64,000 bases of DNA, taken from the NCBI GenBank assembly GCA_950295325.1, contig OX485807.1:35370440-35434439 (forward strand). The letters are read 5' to 3'. Origin of the DNA: Polytrichum commune (Eukaryota > Streptophyta > Polytrichopsida > Polytrichales > Polytrichaceae). Each line of letters opens with the position of its first letter. The first letter of the stretch is position 1. Below, piece after piece: positions 48,022-59,700 of this stretch. The notes below the pieces were generated by a model, which did not search any database, was not told the origin of the DNA, and saw only the letters and a program-made list of their open reading frames with translations. Position numbers and translations under genes: made by a program.

Positions 48022-49765
48022 TGTAGAACAGATTTTTTGGCTATAGTCTGAATACAAACTTTTTGAATTAAGTTTTTTGAAGAACAGATGAAAATGTTGG
48101 ACTATAGTCGGATGAAAGAGCTCTTAGAGCAGTTTTAGGAACTGAATGACCTCGGAGAGAAGTTACAACCGCCTGGAAGAGGAAGGGAGATAAAGGACTA
48201 TAGTCTGGAGGAGAAAGAAGGCCATTTTCGACGAGTGTTTTCAGGCTATAGTCTAGAGTAGTCGCTATCAAGCGAGGAATGTGTAGGATCGGCCAGGTGC
48301 CGCAAATAGATTGGCTTTACTCCAACTCTGTGATAGAGTGGAGATTAAACTTTGTAATGAGGATGTAGTCGCAGTAAAATGGAATTACTATGATGCAGTC
48401 ATGGTGTAAGTGAGCAGAATCAACTGAGTATTATTGAGAGAATGCATATATTGAGTATGTCGAAGAGACGAGTCGAAGCACTGTGTGAGTGAGAGCCTGA
48501 GAAATTGATTGTATGAGAAGCAAGCGAACCCATAACCTAAAAAAAAAATGAGTGAAGCGTACTAGAGTATAAACAAAAACAACTGAGAGGGAACTGGAAT
48601 CAAAAATTGAGTGAAGCATAACAGGGAGAGATTGAGTGAATGTGTATCAGAGAATAGAGATACAAATCAGGGAGCGTGGAGACATAATATTCAAGACTAA
48701 GAAAACCTAGAGAGAATGAATTACAGAGAGGAAAAATGGAATGTTGTAAGAGCAATAGGGCTATAGTCCATCGGAACTTTACCGAGAGAGATAAAACCTG
48801 GAGCGCAATGGGGGAAGAATTGCCTACTTTGTGTTACTGAGAGTCATTAAGGATGAGAGCACCGAATCAGAGGCAAGGTGAAGCTAGAGAGAGATAATGT
48901 CAGAGAGTCGAGACTCACGCTAAAGTGCGGAGCAGTGAAAGACTATAGTCCAGAAATAGAGTTAACAGCGTGAGAGAGAAATAGGTTAAAGTGATGGAGA
49001 GAGGAGAAGAGGCAGGAGTGTAGCCTAATGAGGAGATTACAGACAAGCTAATCCCTGATAGGAGAGAAGTATGGGCTGAGAGATGTACTGTCCCTCATTA
49101 CTTAGCATGTGAGATGACTAAGTGAGGTTGAGATAATGAGTTGAAAGAGGAATGATTGAGATTACCTAGGTTATTGGCATGAACATTAAGTGGCTAATTG
49201 AGGCATAAGCCAATATGGAATATAGTCCAGTGTGATTATTCTATCTTGAAGTGTGCAGAGATTGCAGACCGGATTGGAATGGAAGATGGTTCATGAATGA
49301 GATAAGTCTTTGAATTAATAGTAACGCAAGAAAAATGAATAATTGAACCCTGGTAAAGAATGAATTTATTGGAATGAGAATTGTTGTTGTTACCTTGTTG
49401 TTTTGTGGACACCAAAAGATACTAACCCCAATAGGATGAAAATCCATTGGAAGACTATTGTCCGGATACCAAAAGACTATTGACCAAGCTATTGAGCTTC
49501 ACGACTGAAATAGGTCAAAGACATAGAGTGATAGAAACTTTCCCTGAAGATAGGACGGAATCACTCACGACTAAGGAAGCACAAAGGAATCATAAGAGTG
49601 GGGAATAAGCGGAATTAAGAAGGAATGAAGTAAGAAAAACCTCAAGTTGTTATTGTAATCCTTAAATCCAATGTGACATTAACCCTTATAGACACTATCT
49701 CAGTCTTCCTGGAGACTTTGTTCCCTGGGTTTTGTTATTTTGAGCCATAGCAAAAACTTACTACA
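48022..49765. mobile_element. Solo LTR, family LTR-B, inserted in the 81-bp array
   Basis: This 1,744-bp segment begins TGTAGAACAG and ends ACTTACTACA (TG...CA, with TGTAG/CTACA inverted). AGAGG flanks it on both sides (48017-48021 and 49766-49770), a 5-bp target duplication. The array resumes without loss on each side. Inside, the palindrome GACTATAGTC and close variants occur about eight times (48044, 48092, 48193, 48244, 48769, 48941, 49219, 49457). No internal retroelement genes were found. Confidence 0.8.
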
Positions 49766-50665
49766 AGAGGGTAGGCCAGATTCTTTGGTTTGATTCATAA
49801 GATGAATGTTTGTGATTTTTTGGGGGCTCTCACTTCCGAGAGACTAGATGAGTAGGCCAAATTCTCAAGTTTGATTCATAGGATGAATGTGTGTGTTTGG
49901 GATTAGTCTCTTGGTTCCGAGAGGGTAGAGGGTAGGCTAGATTCTTAGGTTTGATTCATAGGATGAATGTATGTGTTTGGGATTAGTCTCTCGGTTCCAA
50001 GAGACTAGATGGGTAGGCCATATTCTTAAGCTTCATTCATATGATGAGTGTGTGTGTTTGGGATTAATCTCTCGGTTCCGAGAGGGTAGAGGGTAGGCTA
50101 GATTCTTAGGTTTGATTCATGGGATGAATGTATGTGTTTGGGATTATGTGAGGCCAAATCCACCACCCTTAAGCGTCCTAGTCCGGGTGATGACTTTGAG
50201 AATCACATTTATCTATTACAACATTGAACCATGTGCAAGGTAATTGCCATGTTCGGATGAACACGTATTGTCTCATTCATTGTGCTTTATTAATGTTGGC
50301 CTCTTGGCTTGTGCTAGAGTTGGCTTTCTCAAGAGTCCAACCCGCGGCTTTAGCCACACATGCCCCTCGCTCGTTTAATCTTCACTTCCTTTTTCTTGTC
50401 ATTGCAAGAATCTTCCACATTCTCCATTAATAATGCAAGTGAGCTATTTTGACCGGGAGGTTCAAGTGTTGAAAAACACTCTTCTCAACGGCTAAACACA
50501 CTCATACAACCCCACACGTGGCACAACTAGCCTAATGGGTCTAACTATTTAGCTACCCCTAAAATGGCCTAATGTAATCTAGTTTGCTATATGCTAATAC
50601 CCATTAATTGGGCTTAGCCTTGCTAGCCCCTAAATATCCTAATGGGAGTTGGCAACTAATTAGTT

Positions 50666-51090
50666 TTCGGCAGTCTGCTGCCCATTAGTTCGGTGCTGCC
50701 CTCCTCCAGAAACTAGCTGCAGTCCCAACCTAAGTGTGCTTGCAACTAATTACCTCGGCAGTCTGTTGCCTATTAGCTCGGTGCTGACCCCCTCCAGAAA
50801 CTGGCTGCAGTCCCAGCCTAAGTGTGCTTGCAACTAATTACCTCGGCAGTCTGTTGCCTATTAGCTCGGTGCTGACCCCCTCCAGAAACTGGCTGCAGTC
50901 CCAGCCTAAGTGTGTTTGCAACTAATTACCTCGGCAGCCTGCTGCCTATTAGCTCGGTGCTGACCCCCTCCAGAAACTGGCTGCAGTCCCAGCCTAAGTG
51001 TGCTTGCAACTAATTACCTCGGCAGTCTGCTGCCTATTAGCTCGGTGTTGCCTCCTCCAGAACTGGCTGCAGTCACAGCCTAAGTATACC
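50666..51090. repeat. Five 88-bp tandem repeats inside LTR-A copy 3
   Basis: Units start at 50666, 50754, 50842, 50930 and 51018, exactly 88 bp apart. Each contains 'ctcggcagtctg', 'tagctcggtgctg', 'cagaaactggctgcagtccc' and 'ttgcaactaattac'. The middle units are nearly identical, which points to recent expansion. Confidence 0.9.
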
Positions 51091-51458
51091 AGTTGGGCCT
51101 TAGCTAATTTGATGATGCTGCCTATAAATTGCCCTAACACACCACCTTCTCCACTAATCAAACCTTCTCTAATTTCTTCCTCTTTTTCTTTTTCTTTTCT
51201 TTTCCTTTCTTCTCTCCTTAACTAATGAACTAACCTATCACATTAACTTCACTAACAACTACCTAATCTACCTTGGTAATCTCAAGCTCCAAGGGGGCAC
51301 TTCACTTGGGGTGCATTGAGAGAGAGAGCTTAACTAATTAACTTCACTAAAACTAATAACCCACACACGTGGCTCAAGCTCTTTAAGAGCTTGCTCCCTT
51401 GAGAGCGCTTGATGGAGAGAGAGGAAAATGAGAGAAAAAACACCTTAAGTAGCAAAGA

Positions 51459-51508
51459 GGGAGAGAGGGAGAGAGGGAGAGAGGGAGAGAGGGAGAGAGG
51501 GAGAGAGG
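51459..51508. repeat. GAGAGAGG microsatellite
   Basis: About six uninterrupted repeats of an 8-bp GAGAGAGG-type unit lie inside the LTR. Confidence 0.8.
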
Positions 51509-52180
51509 ATTAGCACCTCCAATCACAATCCTTTAACCCTCTCCTCCAAAGTAGGGACTAATCCCCATCCACCAAGCTTCCTTCTTCCAAAACTAACAAA
51601 GTGGATCCAAAAGTGGGCATTTAACCCGCGGAGCTCACCTTGCCTCACCTTACCCCTTACTCACATAATCAAGGCATCCTCTTATTGAAATCCAACCTTG
51701 AAATAACTACATAACACATTCTAATGCCTAAACTTAAATCCACACCACACTTCACTCTTTTTATGTTTTGTGAATAATCATAACACATCAAAGTCAAACT
51801 AAAATTGGTTTCGAAGAGTTAATCACCACATGTGGGCACCATTTTGGGCTCACAGATTAGTCTCTCGGTTCCGAGAGACTAGATGGGTAGGCCATATTCT
51901 TAAGCTTCATTCATATGATGAGTGTGTGTGTTTGGGATTAATCTCTCGGTTCCGAGAGGGTAGAGGGTAGGCCAAATTCTTTGGTTTGATTCATATGATG
52001 AATGTTTGTGTTTTTTTGGAGGCTCTCACTTCCGAGAGACTAGATGGGTAGGCCAGATTCTCAAGTTTGATTCATAGGATGAATGTGTGTGTTTGGGATT
52101 AGTCTCTGGGTTCCAAGAGGGTAGAGGGTAGGCCGGATTTTTGGGCTCCATTTATAGGATGAATGTGTGTGTTTGGATGA

Positions 52181-52735
52181 CGCTCAGGATGGGGAAGATC
52201 ACGCCAATCCCATGTGATGGAGCCACTTGTATTGTATCTGGACAAAGATGTACAATTGACAGTCTTTGTTCCAAACTTAATGGTGGGTGCCGCAAAAGTG
52301 GATATGGGTGCAGAGACGGCATTGGACACCCAACTCTGTTTTTTGGTAATCCATAGTTTGAGGCTATCTTGTAAGTCTTGAGTTTGGCACATAACTTCAC
52401 CTACATTTTCTCGGCCAATCAAATACCTTCTTCATCTCATGTTGTTGTTCGATTTCAATTGCTGACGTCAGCCCTAACTTAACCCTTGACCTTTTGAAAA
52501 CTACACTACAAGATCCTTGATAACAAATACATTCTTCCACTCCTTCACGTTCTATTTGTTTCTCAAATTAGATTGTCTTAAAAAATCCACGGGAATAGGG
52601 TACCTTTTCAACAAATTGAATTTAAAGTATCTCCAAAATCCACGGTCATAGGCACTACTTCTATGAAAATCGCCCACCATAATTCGAGTTTTCCGCTCTC
52701 CAAACTCCGCTCTACGCTCACACTACTAAGTTTCC
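52181..52735. repeat. Shrunken duplicate of the 53.6-56.5 kb region, inside the array
   Basis: Three blocks are collinear with DNA to the right. 52181-52371 matches 53599-53790 (5' part of the F-box-like ORF). About 52371-52425 matches 54361-54410. About 52426-52735 matches 56190-56491 (3' flank and last codons of the LRR gene, ending 'cactactaagtttccc'). The intervening 570 bp and about 1.8 kb are absent. The open frames here are broken remnants. Confidence 0.75.
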
Positions 52736-53632
52736 CTAGATGGGTAGGCCAGGTTCTTAACTTTGATTCATAGGATGAATGTTTGTGTTTGGGATTAGTC
52801 TCTCAGTTCCGAAAGGGTAGAGGGTAGGCCACATTCTCAACTTTGTCTGATAGGGTGAATGTGTATGTTTTGGTTGATAGTCTCGGTTCCGAGAGGGTAG
52901 ATGGCTACGCCAGATTCTTAAGTTTGATTCATATGATGAATGTTTATGTTTGGGATTAGTCTCTCGGTTCCAAGAGGGTAGAGGGTAGGCTAGATTCTCA
53001 ACTTTGTTTGATAGGGTGAATGTGTGTGTTTTGGTTGATGGTCTCGGTTCCGAGAGGGTAGATGGGTAGGCGAGATTCTTAACTTTGATTCATAGGATGA
53101 ATGTTTGTGTTTGGGATTAGTCTCTCGGTTCCGAGAGGGTAGAGGGTGGGCTAGATTTTTAAGTGTGATTCATAGGATGAATGTGTATGTTTGGGATGAG
53201 GCTCTCAGTTCCGAGAGGGTAGAGGGTAGGCCAGATTCTTAAGTTTGTTTCATAGGGTGAATATGTGTGTTTTGGTTCAGGCTCGGTTCTGAGAGGGTAG
53301 ATGGCTAGGCCAGATTCTCAACTTTGTTTGATAGGGTGAATGTGTGTATTTTTGTTGATGGTCCCAGTTTCGAGAGGGTAGAGGGTAGGCCAGATTCTTA
53401 ACTTTGATTCATAGGTTGAATGTTTGTGTTTTGGATGACGCTCTCGGTTTCGAGATGTTAGAGGGCTAGGCCATATTCTAATTTTCGGTGGGTCACAATC
53501 TTCGCGGAATCTACGTACATGCAAGGTGGGACGCACACAAATGTAATGTGTGTGTTTTATGTGGGGATGTATCTCATTTTGTAACTGGTTGGGGTTGGCG
53601 CATCAGGGTGGGGAAAATCGCGCCAATCCCAC

Positions 53633-54136
53633 GTGATGGAGCCTCTTGTATTGTATCTGGACAAAGATGTACAATTGACAGTGTTTGTTCCAAACTTGTT
53701 GGTGGGTGCCGCAAAGATGGATATGGGTGCAGAGACGGCAGTGGACACCCAACTCCGTTTGCTGGTAATCCACAGTTTGAGGCTATCTTGCAAAGCATGG
53801 AAAACGATTGTGGATAAAAGTGCGGAGTTCAATGCTCTTTGTTTGGCTGAATATGAATACGCGATGTGTCCCAATGATGTCAAAAGGGTGTGTTTGCCAC
53901 GCAAACATAACCTCATCACTCAATTTCAACAGAACTTGATGTGGTTCTCAAATAGTCAACATGTCAGCTCACGGATTTCGCGGAGGATTCTTATGTCAGA
54001 CTTGGGGGATTTAACATTGCGGAAATTGGCTGCGCTTAGGGATGAATTGGAGATGTCATTATGTGCGGTGGAGTTCTATGGCACGAGCTTCCATCCAGGT
54101 GCACCGTATTGGACATGTCCGGCCGATAGGGTGTAG
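53633..54136 (+). CDS. Hypothetical protein with F-box-like fragment
   Basis: A 167-codon frame. Residues about 48-60 (IHSLRLSCKAWKTI) resemble the second half of an F-box helix bundle, but the typical LP-start is absent. The rest (EFNALCLAEYEYAM, LITQFQQNLMWFSNS, LRDELEMSLCAVEF) has no domain I recognise. A partial, diverged copy at 52181-52371 keeps the same frame through VDMGAETA and LVIHSLRLSC, which supports past coding function. The start is not certain: two adjacent ATGs open it, and an upstream exon could exist. It may be the end of a longer gene or a decayed F-box gene. Confidence 0.45.
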   Translation: MMEPLVLYLDKDVQLTVFVPNLLVGAAKMDMGAETAVDTQLRLLVIHSLRLSCKAWKTIVDKSAEFNALCLAEYEYAMCPNDVKRVCLPRKHNLITQFQQNLMWFSNSQHVSSRISRRILMSDLGDLTLRKLAALRDELEMSLCAVEFYGTSFHPGAPYWTCPADRV

Positions 54137-54677
54137 ATGGAATTTGCATTTCATTGCACATATACAACCTACATACATGTGGAATCCACATTTCTCTGGT
54201 TGGCCCCATGAGGTTCCTTTTTACAAGTATTATCTGAAAGACTCTGGGACACATGGAGGAGCCAAATGGATTTTTTGGGCACACCTTTTCTTTTGTGTTT
54301 TGGTGTTTTCATTTACAATGTAAATTGTTCATAGCAAATTGAATTAGATACACATTTTTGTAAGTCTTGAGTTTGGCACATAACTACACGTACATTTTCT
54401 CAGCCAATCAAATATTTTGTAGATTGTTCAGCTCCTTCATCAGAAGGTCTATTATTTTAGAAATTTCAAGTATGTGATCTTGTATGTCATTGACATTCAC
54501 CATCTGCGACAAGAATCAGAAAACACAAAGCAGATTCGTGACATATGAGCGGTTACTTAACTTACATTGTGTATGGGAACTCTGGAGATCTGAGAGTACT
54601 TGGAAAGAGTACCCCTACCTACTTGGGGCAATGTATCACTTTCTAGAAATCATTTAAGTAAATTTAAGTACATTTAA
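54137..54677. other. Intergenic DNA after the F-box-like ORF
   Basis: It contains the block (54361-54410) that is duplicated at 52372-52425. No other gene was recognised. Confidence 0.4.
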
Positions 54678-54944
54678 GGGCTACTTCACACACGAGCCAA
54701 GAGCCGTGACCATGAAATTGTGTGAGCCCACCAGAAGGTGTCCAAAGGCCGTCCCAAGACACCTCCAAAATTCTGTAGTGTGGTAAGAATCCATGTACAC
54801 TTTGCATCCATCTTGCATTCACATACTCCGTTGGTCCCTCAAGCATAGTGTTAAGCGAAATTGGACCGGCTCTGCCTTTTCCACCAATGAGAGTGCTTGA
54901 AGGGTAATGGTCATGGGCTGTCAGTCTCGGGTGTGAAGTGGCCC
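54678..54944. mobile_element. Harbinger/Tourist-like MITE, TIR GGGCYACTTC
   Basis: Starts GGGCTACTTCACACACGAG and ends GGGTGTGAAGTGGCCC, with TAA on both sides (54675-54677 and 54945-54947). It is a shorter, deleted relative of the element at 6193-6694. Confidence 0.75.
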
Positions 54945-55060
54945 TAAGTTAAGGCATCGTTGAACCATGTCGTGGTTTCTGAAACTGTAAGATAACATTT
55001 GAGTTAACACACCTAGTAAGTAAATGCTCAGGTTTACCGCCTAAGGCCTCTCTCCACTCA

Positions 55061-55310
55061 GGGCCACTTCGCACACGAGACTGTGAGCCGTGACCATTGC
55101 ACTTCAAGCACTCTCATTGGTGGAAAAGGCAGAGCGGGTCCAAGTTCACTTCCCACTATGCTTGAGGGACCAACGGAGTAGGTAAATGCAAGATGGATGT
55201 AAAGTCTAAATGCATTTCTACATGGTATTAGATGATCATGTTTCATGGTCACTTGGACTCTTTTCAAAAACCATTTCTTGGAGATAAGTTTAACACAAAA
55301 CCAGGAGACC
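55061..55310. mobile_element. Truncated MITE of the GGGCCACTTC family
   Basis: Left terminus GGGCCACTTCGCACACGAG. The body matches the element at 6193-6694 in inverted order as far as about 55310. The second terminus was not found. Confidence 0.6.
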
Positions 55311-56189
55311 TACTCATATATATAATGGCCATATAGGTCTTGGTAAGTATGCTGACTAATACACCTATTAGTTTGAGTTATCATAGTTTGTGCACATAGG
55401 CCACTCTCGTTTGATTAAACACATACTTGTTTTCGGTATCCATTCTTGCGCACATGATATCACTTAAATATAGTTGTCCAAATGTGTTCCATCCCCTTCA
55501 ACCTTCAATAAGCAATTGTTGCATACAAACATACCTCCCAGGCTCCTCCATCCATGTTGAAAACCTAGTACCCTTAACCCTTAAAGGACATATGCTTTCC
55601 CGATACCACACCCAAAATATCTTTTAAAATTCATTTTAAGCATGATTAACCAATTAATTTACATAGGCTCTATTCTAAAGAAGTATAGATCTTGCTAAGG
55701 TGCTCGATTTGGCATTCTAAAAACCCCATTTGGTGCAATGGAGTAGAATTTTTGAACAAGATTCTCCCAAAATAATACCAAGCCCGTGGGGCAGCATTGT
55801 CCTTTAAGGGTTAATCATGACCTATTAAACCGGAACAAGATCTTTGGATTTGATCCCAATGGTACGCACTTGATATAGGGATAATTGCAATAACTACGTT
55901 GCCTTCCAAATACGAATCATTGGATTGCCAAGATGTATACTAAGGCCTTTGTAGGGTTTGATTGAAAATGGAATAAGATGAATCAATTTCATTTTTACAT
56001 CGGATAAGGTGGACGTGCCTACATCAAACACTACAATAATCTTGACACCAATTTTGAGTGATGTAGTCCACGTTGTTGACTACGCCTCGTGCGTTTGGAA
56101 CCTCCATCTCATATGTATTGTTTATGTTTAAGTTTTATATAAGTTCATTTGTTGAATTTCCATGTACCTTTTGCAAACCCCATTCAACT
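55311..56189. other. Intergenic DNA, nothing recognised
   Basis: A weak family R remnant lies near 55390-55490. No gene was recognised. Confidence 0.4.
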
Positions 56190-56482
56190 CCTTCTTCATC
56201 TTATGTTGTTGTTTGATTTCAATTGCTGATGTCAGCCCTAATTCAACCCTTAACCTTTTGAAATCTACACTACAATAACCTTGATAACAAATACATTCTT
56301 CCACTCCTTCACATTCTATTCGTTTTTCGAATTAGATTGTGTTAAAAAATCCACAAGAATGGGGTACCTTTTCAACAAATTGAATATAAAGCATCTCCAA
56401 AATCCATAGTCATAGGTACTCCTTCTACGAAAATTGCCCACCATAATTCAATTTTTCCGCTCTCCGCTCTACGCTCACACTA
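56190..56482 (-). other. 3' flank of the PNL gene, duplicated at 52426-52735
   Basis: About 290 bp beyond the stop codon are conserved in the array block. They probably contain the 3' UTR. No clear polyadenylation signal was identified. Confidence 0.6.
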
Positions 56483-56748
56483 CTAAGTTTCCCGGGTTAT
56501 CAAAGAATTCAAGTTTCCCAATCCCTCCGGTATCATTATCAAGCTTGTACACCTTCTCAATTCAAGGGTTGTCAAAGAGTCCAAGTTTCCCAATGCCTCC
56601 GGTATCCTTGTCAAGTTTTTACACACGCTCAAATCAAGGGTTATCAAAGAGCTCAAGTTCCTCAATCCCTCCAGTATCGCTCCCAAGCTCGTACACGAGC
56701 TCAAATGTAGGGTTGCCAAAGCCTCAAGTTCCCCAATCCCTCTGGTGT
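56483..56748 (-). pseudogene. Frameshifted last LRR units
   Basis: In another frame the LRR pattern continues: ALATLHLSSCTSLGA, then GLRNLSSLITLDLSVC, then ALGNLDSLTTLELRRC, and a last partial GLGNLNSLITRET before TAG at 56485-56483. Loss of one base in 'aacttgaggctttgg' near 56720-56725 explains the break. Confidence 0.8.
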
Positions 56749-59700
56749 CGCTCCCAAACTCGTACACGAGATCAAATTTACGGTTGTCAAAGAGCTCAAG
56801 TTCACCAATCCCTCCGGTATCGTTCCCAAGCTCGTACACGAGCTCAAATCTAGGGTTGTCAAAGAGCTCAAGTTCACCAATGCCTCCGGTATCGTTCCCA
56901 AGCTCGTACACGAGCTCAAATCTAGGGTTGTCAAAGAGCTCAAGTTCCCCAATCCCTCGGGTATCGTTGTCAAGCTCGAACATGAGCTCAAATTTAGCGT
57001 TGTCAAAGAGTTCAAGTTTCCCAATCCCTCTGGTATCGTTCCCAAGCTCGTACACTTGCTCAAATTTAGGGTCGTCAAAGAGCTCAAGTTCGCAAATCCC
57101 TCTGATATCGTTTCCAAGCTCGTACACCGGCTCAAATTTAGGGTTGTCAAAGAGCTCAAGTTCCCCAATCCCTCCGGTATCGTTGTCAAACTCTCACACC
57201 AACTCAAATTTAGGGTTGTCAAAGAGCTCAAGTTCCCCAATCCCTCCGGTATCGTTCCCAAGCTCGTACACGACCTCAAATCTAAGGTTGTCAAAGAGCT
57301 CAAGTTCCCCAATCCCTCTGGTATCGCTCCCAAGCTCGTACATGAGCTCAAATTTAGGATTGTCAAAGAGCTCAAGTTCCCCAATCCCTCCGGTATCATT
57401 TCCAAGCTCGTACACCGGCTCAAATCTAGGGTTGTCAAAGAGCTCAAGTTCCCCAATCCCTCCGGTATCGCTCCCAAGCTCGTACACGAGCTCAAATTCA
57501 AGGTTGCCAAAGAACTCAAGTTCCCCAATCCCTCCGGTATCGTTCCCAAGCTCATACACGACCTCAAATCTAAGGTTGTCAAAGAGCTCAAGTTCCCCAA
57601 TCCCTCCGGTATCATTGTCAATTCATCACAGTACGTCAAATTTAGGGTTGTCAAAGAGCTCAAGTTCCCCAATCCCTTGGGTATCGTTGTCAAGCTCGAA
57701 CATGAGCTCAAATTTAGGGTCCTCAAAGAGCTCAAGTTCCCCAATCCCTTGGGTATCGTTGTCAAGCTCGAACATGAGCTCAAATTTAGGGTCCTCAAAG
57801 AGCTCAAGTTCCCCAATCCCTCCGGTATCGTTGTTAAGCTCAAACATGAGCTCAAATTTAGGGTTCTCAAAGACCTCAAGTTCCCCAATCCCTGCAGTAT
57901 CGTTGTCAAGCTCGAACATGAGCTCAAATTTAGGGTTGTCAAAGAGCTCAAGTTCCCCAATCCATCGGGTATCGTTCTCAAGCTTGAACATGAACGCAAA
58001 TTTAGGGTTGTCAAAGAGCTCAAGTTCCCCAATCCCTCCGGTATCGTTGTCAAGCGCCTACAGAAGCTCAAATTTAGGGTTGTCAAAGAGCTCAAGTTCC
58101 CCAATCCCTCCGGTATCGTTTTCAAGCTCGTACACCAGTTCAAATCTAGGGTTGTCAAAGAGTTCAAGTTTCCCAATCCCTCCGGTATTGTTCCTAAGCT
58201 TGTACACGAGCTCAAATTTAGGGTTGTCAAAGAGCTCAAGTTCCCCAATCCCTCCGGTATCGCTCCCAAGCTCGTACACAAGCTCAAATCTAGGGTTGTC
58301 AAAGAGCTCAAGTTCCCCAATCCCTCCGGTATCGCTCCCAAGCTCGTACACGAGATCAAATTTAGGGTTGTCAAAGAGCTCAAATTCCCCAATCCCTCCG
58401 GTATTGTTCCCAAGCTCGTACACGAGCTCAAATCTAGGGTTGTCAAAGAGCTCAAGTTCCCCAATCCCTTTGGTATCGCTCCCAAGCTCGTACACGAGAT
58501 CAAATTTAGGGTTGTCAAAGAGCTCAAGTTCCCTAATCCCTCCGGTATCATTGTCAATTTATCACAGTACGTAAAATTTAGGGTTGTCAAAGAGCTCAAG
58601 TTCCCCAATCCCTCGGGTATCGTTGACAAGCTCAAACATGAGCTCAAATTTAGGGTTGTTAAAGAGCTCAAGTTCCCCAAGCCCTCCGGTATCGTTCCCA
58701 AACTCGTACACGAGCTCAAATCTAGGGTTCTCAAATAGCTCAAGTTCCCCAATCCCTCCAGTATCGTTGTCAAGCGCCTACAAAATTTCAAATCAAGGGT
58801 TGACAAAGACCTCAAGTTCCCCAATCCCTCCGGTATCGTTGTCAAGCCCCCATAAAAACTCAAATCAAGGGTTGTCAAAGAGCTCAAGTTCCCCAATCCC
58901 TCCGGTATCGTTGTCAAGCTCGTACAACTACTCAAATCTAGGGTTGTCAAAGAGCTCAAGTTCCCCAATCTCTCCGGTATCATTGTCAATTCATCACAGT
59001 ATGTCAAATTTATGGTTGTCAAAGAGCTCAAGTTTCCCAATCCCTCCGGTATTGTTCCTAAACTCATACATGAGCTCAAATCTAGGGTTGTCAAAGAGCT
59101 CAAGTTCCCCAATCCCTCCGGTATCGTTGTCAAGCGCCAACAGAAGCCCAAATTTAGGGTTGTCAAAGAGCTCAAGTTCCCCAATCCCTCCGGTATCGTT
59201 GTCAAGCTCGAACATTTGCGCAAATTTAGGGTTGTCAAAGAGTTCAAGTTTCCCAATCCCTCCGGTATTGTTCCTAAGCTCGTACACAAGCTCAAATCTA
59301 GGGTTGTCAAAGAGCTCAAGTTCCCCAATCCCTCCGGTATCGTTGTCAAGCGCCAACAGAAGCCCAAATTTAGGGTTGTCAAAGAGCTCAAGTTCCCCAA
59401 TCCCTCCGGTATCGTTGTCAAGCGCATGCACTTGTGCAAATTTAGGGTTGTCAAAGAGTTCAAGTTCCCCAATCCCTCCGGTATTGTTCCTAAGCTCGTA
59501 CACGAGCTCAAATCTAGGGTTGTCAAAGAGCTCAAGTTCCCCAATCCCTCCGGTATCGTTGTCAATCGCCTACAGAAGCCCAAATTTAGGGTTGTCAAAG
59601 AGCTCAAGTTTCCCAATCCCTCCGGTATCGTTGTCAAGCGCATGCACCCGTGCAAATTTAGGATTGTCAAAGAGCTCAAGTTCCCCAATCCCTCCGGTAT

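Larger units (their letters stand above)
50147..51854 (-). mobile_element. Solo LTR, family LTR-A, copy 3, inserted in the 81-bp array
   Basis: On the minus strand it starts TGTGAGCCCAAAATGGTGCC and ends GGATTTGGCCTCACA. The flanking 5-bp duplication is GATTA (50142-50146 and 51855-51859), and the interrupted word GGGATTAGTCTC of the array is restored when it is removed. Length 1,708 bp. It holds five 88-bp repeats and a GAGAGAGG microsatellite, which copies 1 and 2 lack. Confidence 0.85.
47864..53480. repeat. Array of about 81-bp tandem repeats with a palindrome in each unit
   Basis: Units read roughly 'gggtaggccagattctta', then 'gtttgattcataggatgaat', then 'gtgtgtgtttgggattagt', then CTCTCGGTTCCGAGAG and 'ggtagag'. 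CTCTCGG-TT-CCGAGAG is a perfect 7-bp inverted repeat. Repeat-bearing blocks are about 47864-48021, 49766-50146, 51855-52180 and 52736-53480. Between them sit two LTRs and a duplicated gene-flank block. Spacing is somewhat irregular and no frame stays open. Confidence 0.8.

Noticed and set aside
47864..53480. Regular repeats considered as a CRISPR array
   Set aside because: Whole units repeat without unique spacers, the context is a plant nuclear genome, and no cas genes are present.
56745..58738. Long plus-strand ORFs (609 and 560 codons) rich in SSSPIPPVSL or VVKELKFPNPSGIV repeats
   Set aside because: They are the antisense reading of the 72-bp LRR units. The period is a multiple of three, so any stop-free frame stays open. 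The minus strand gives a coherent LRR protein joined to NB-ARC and kinase exons.
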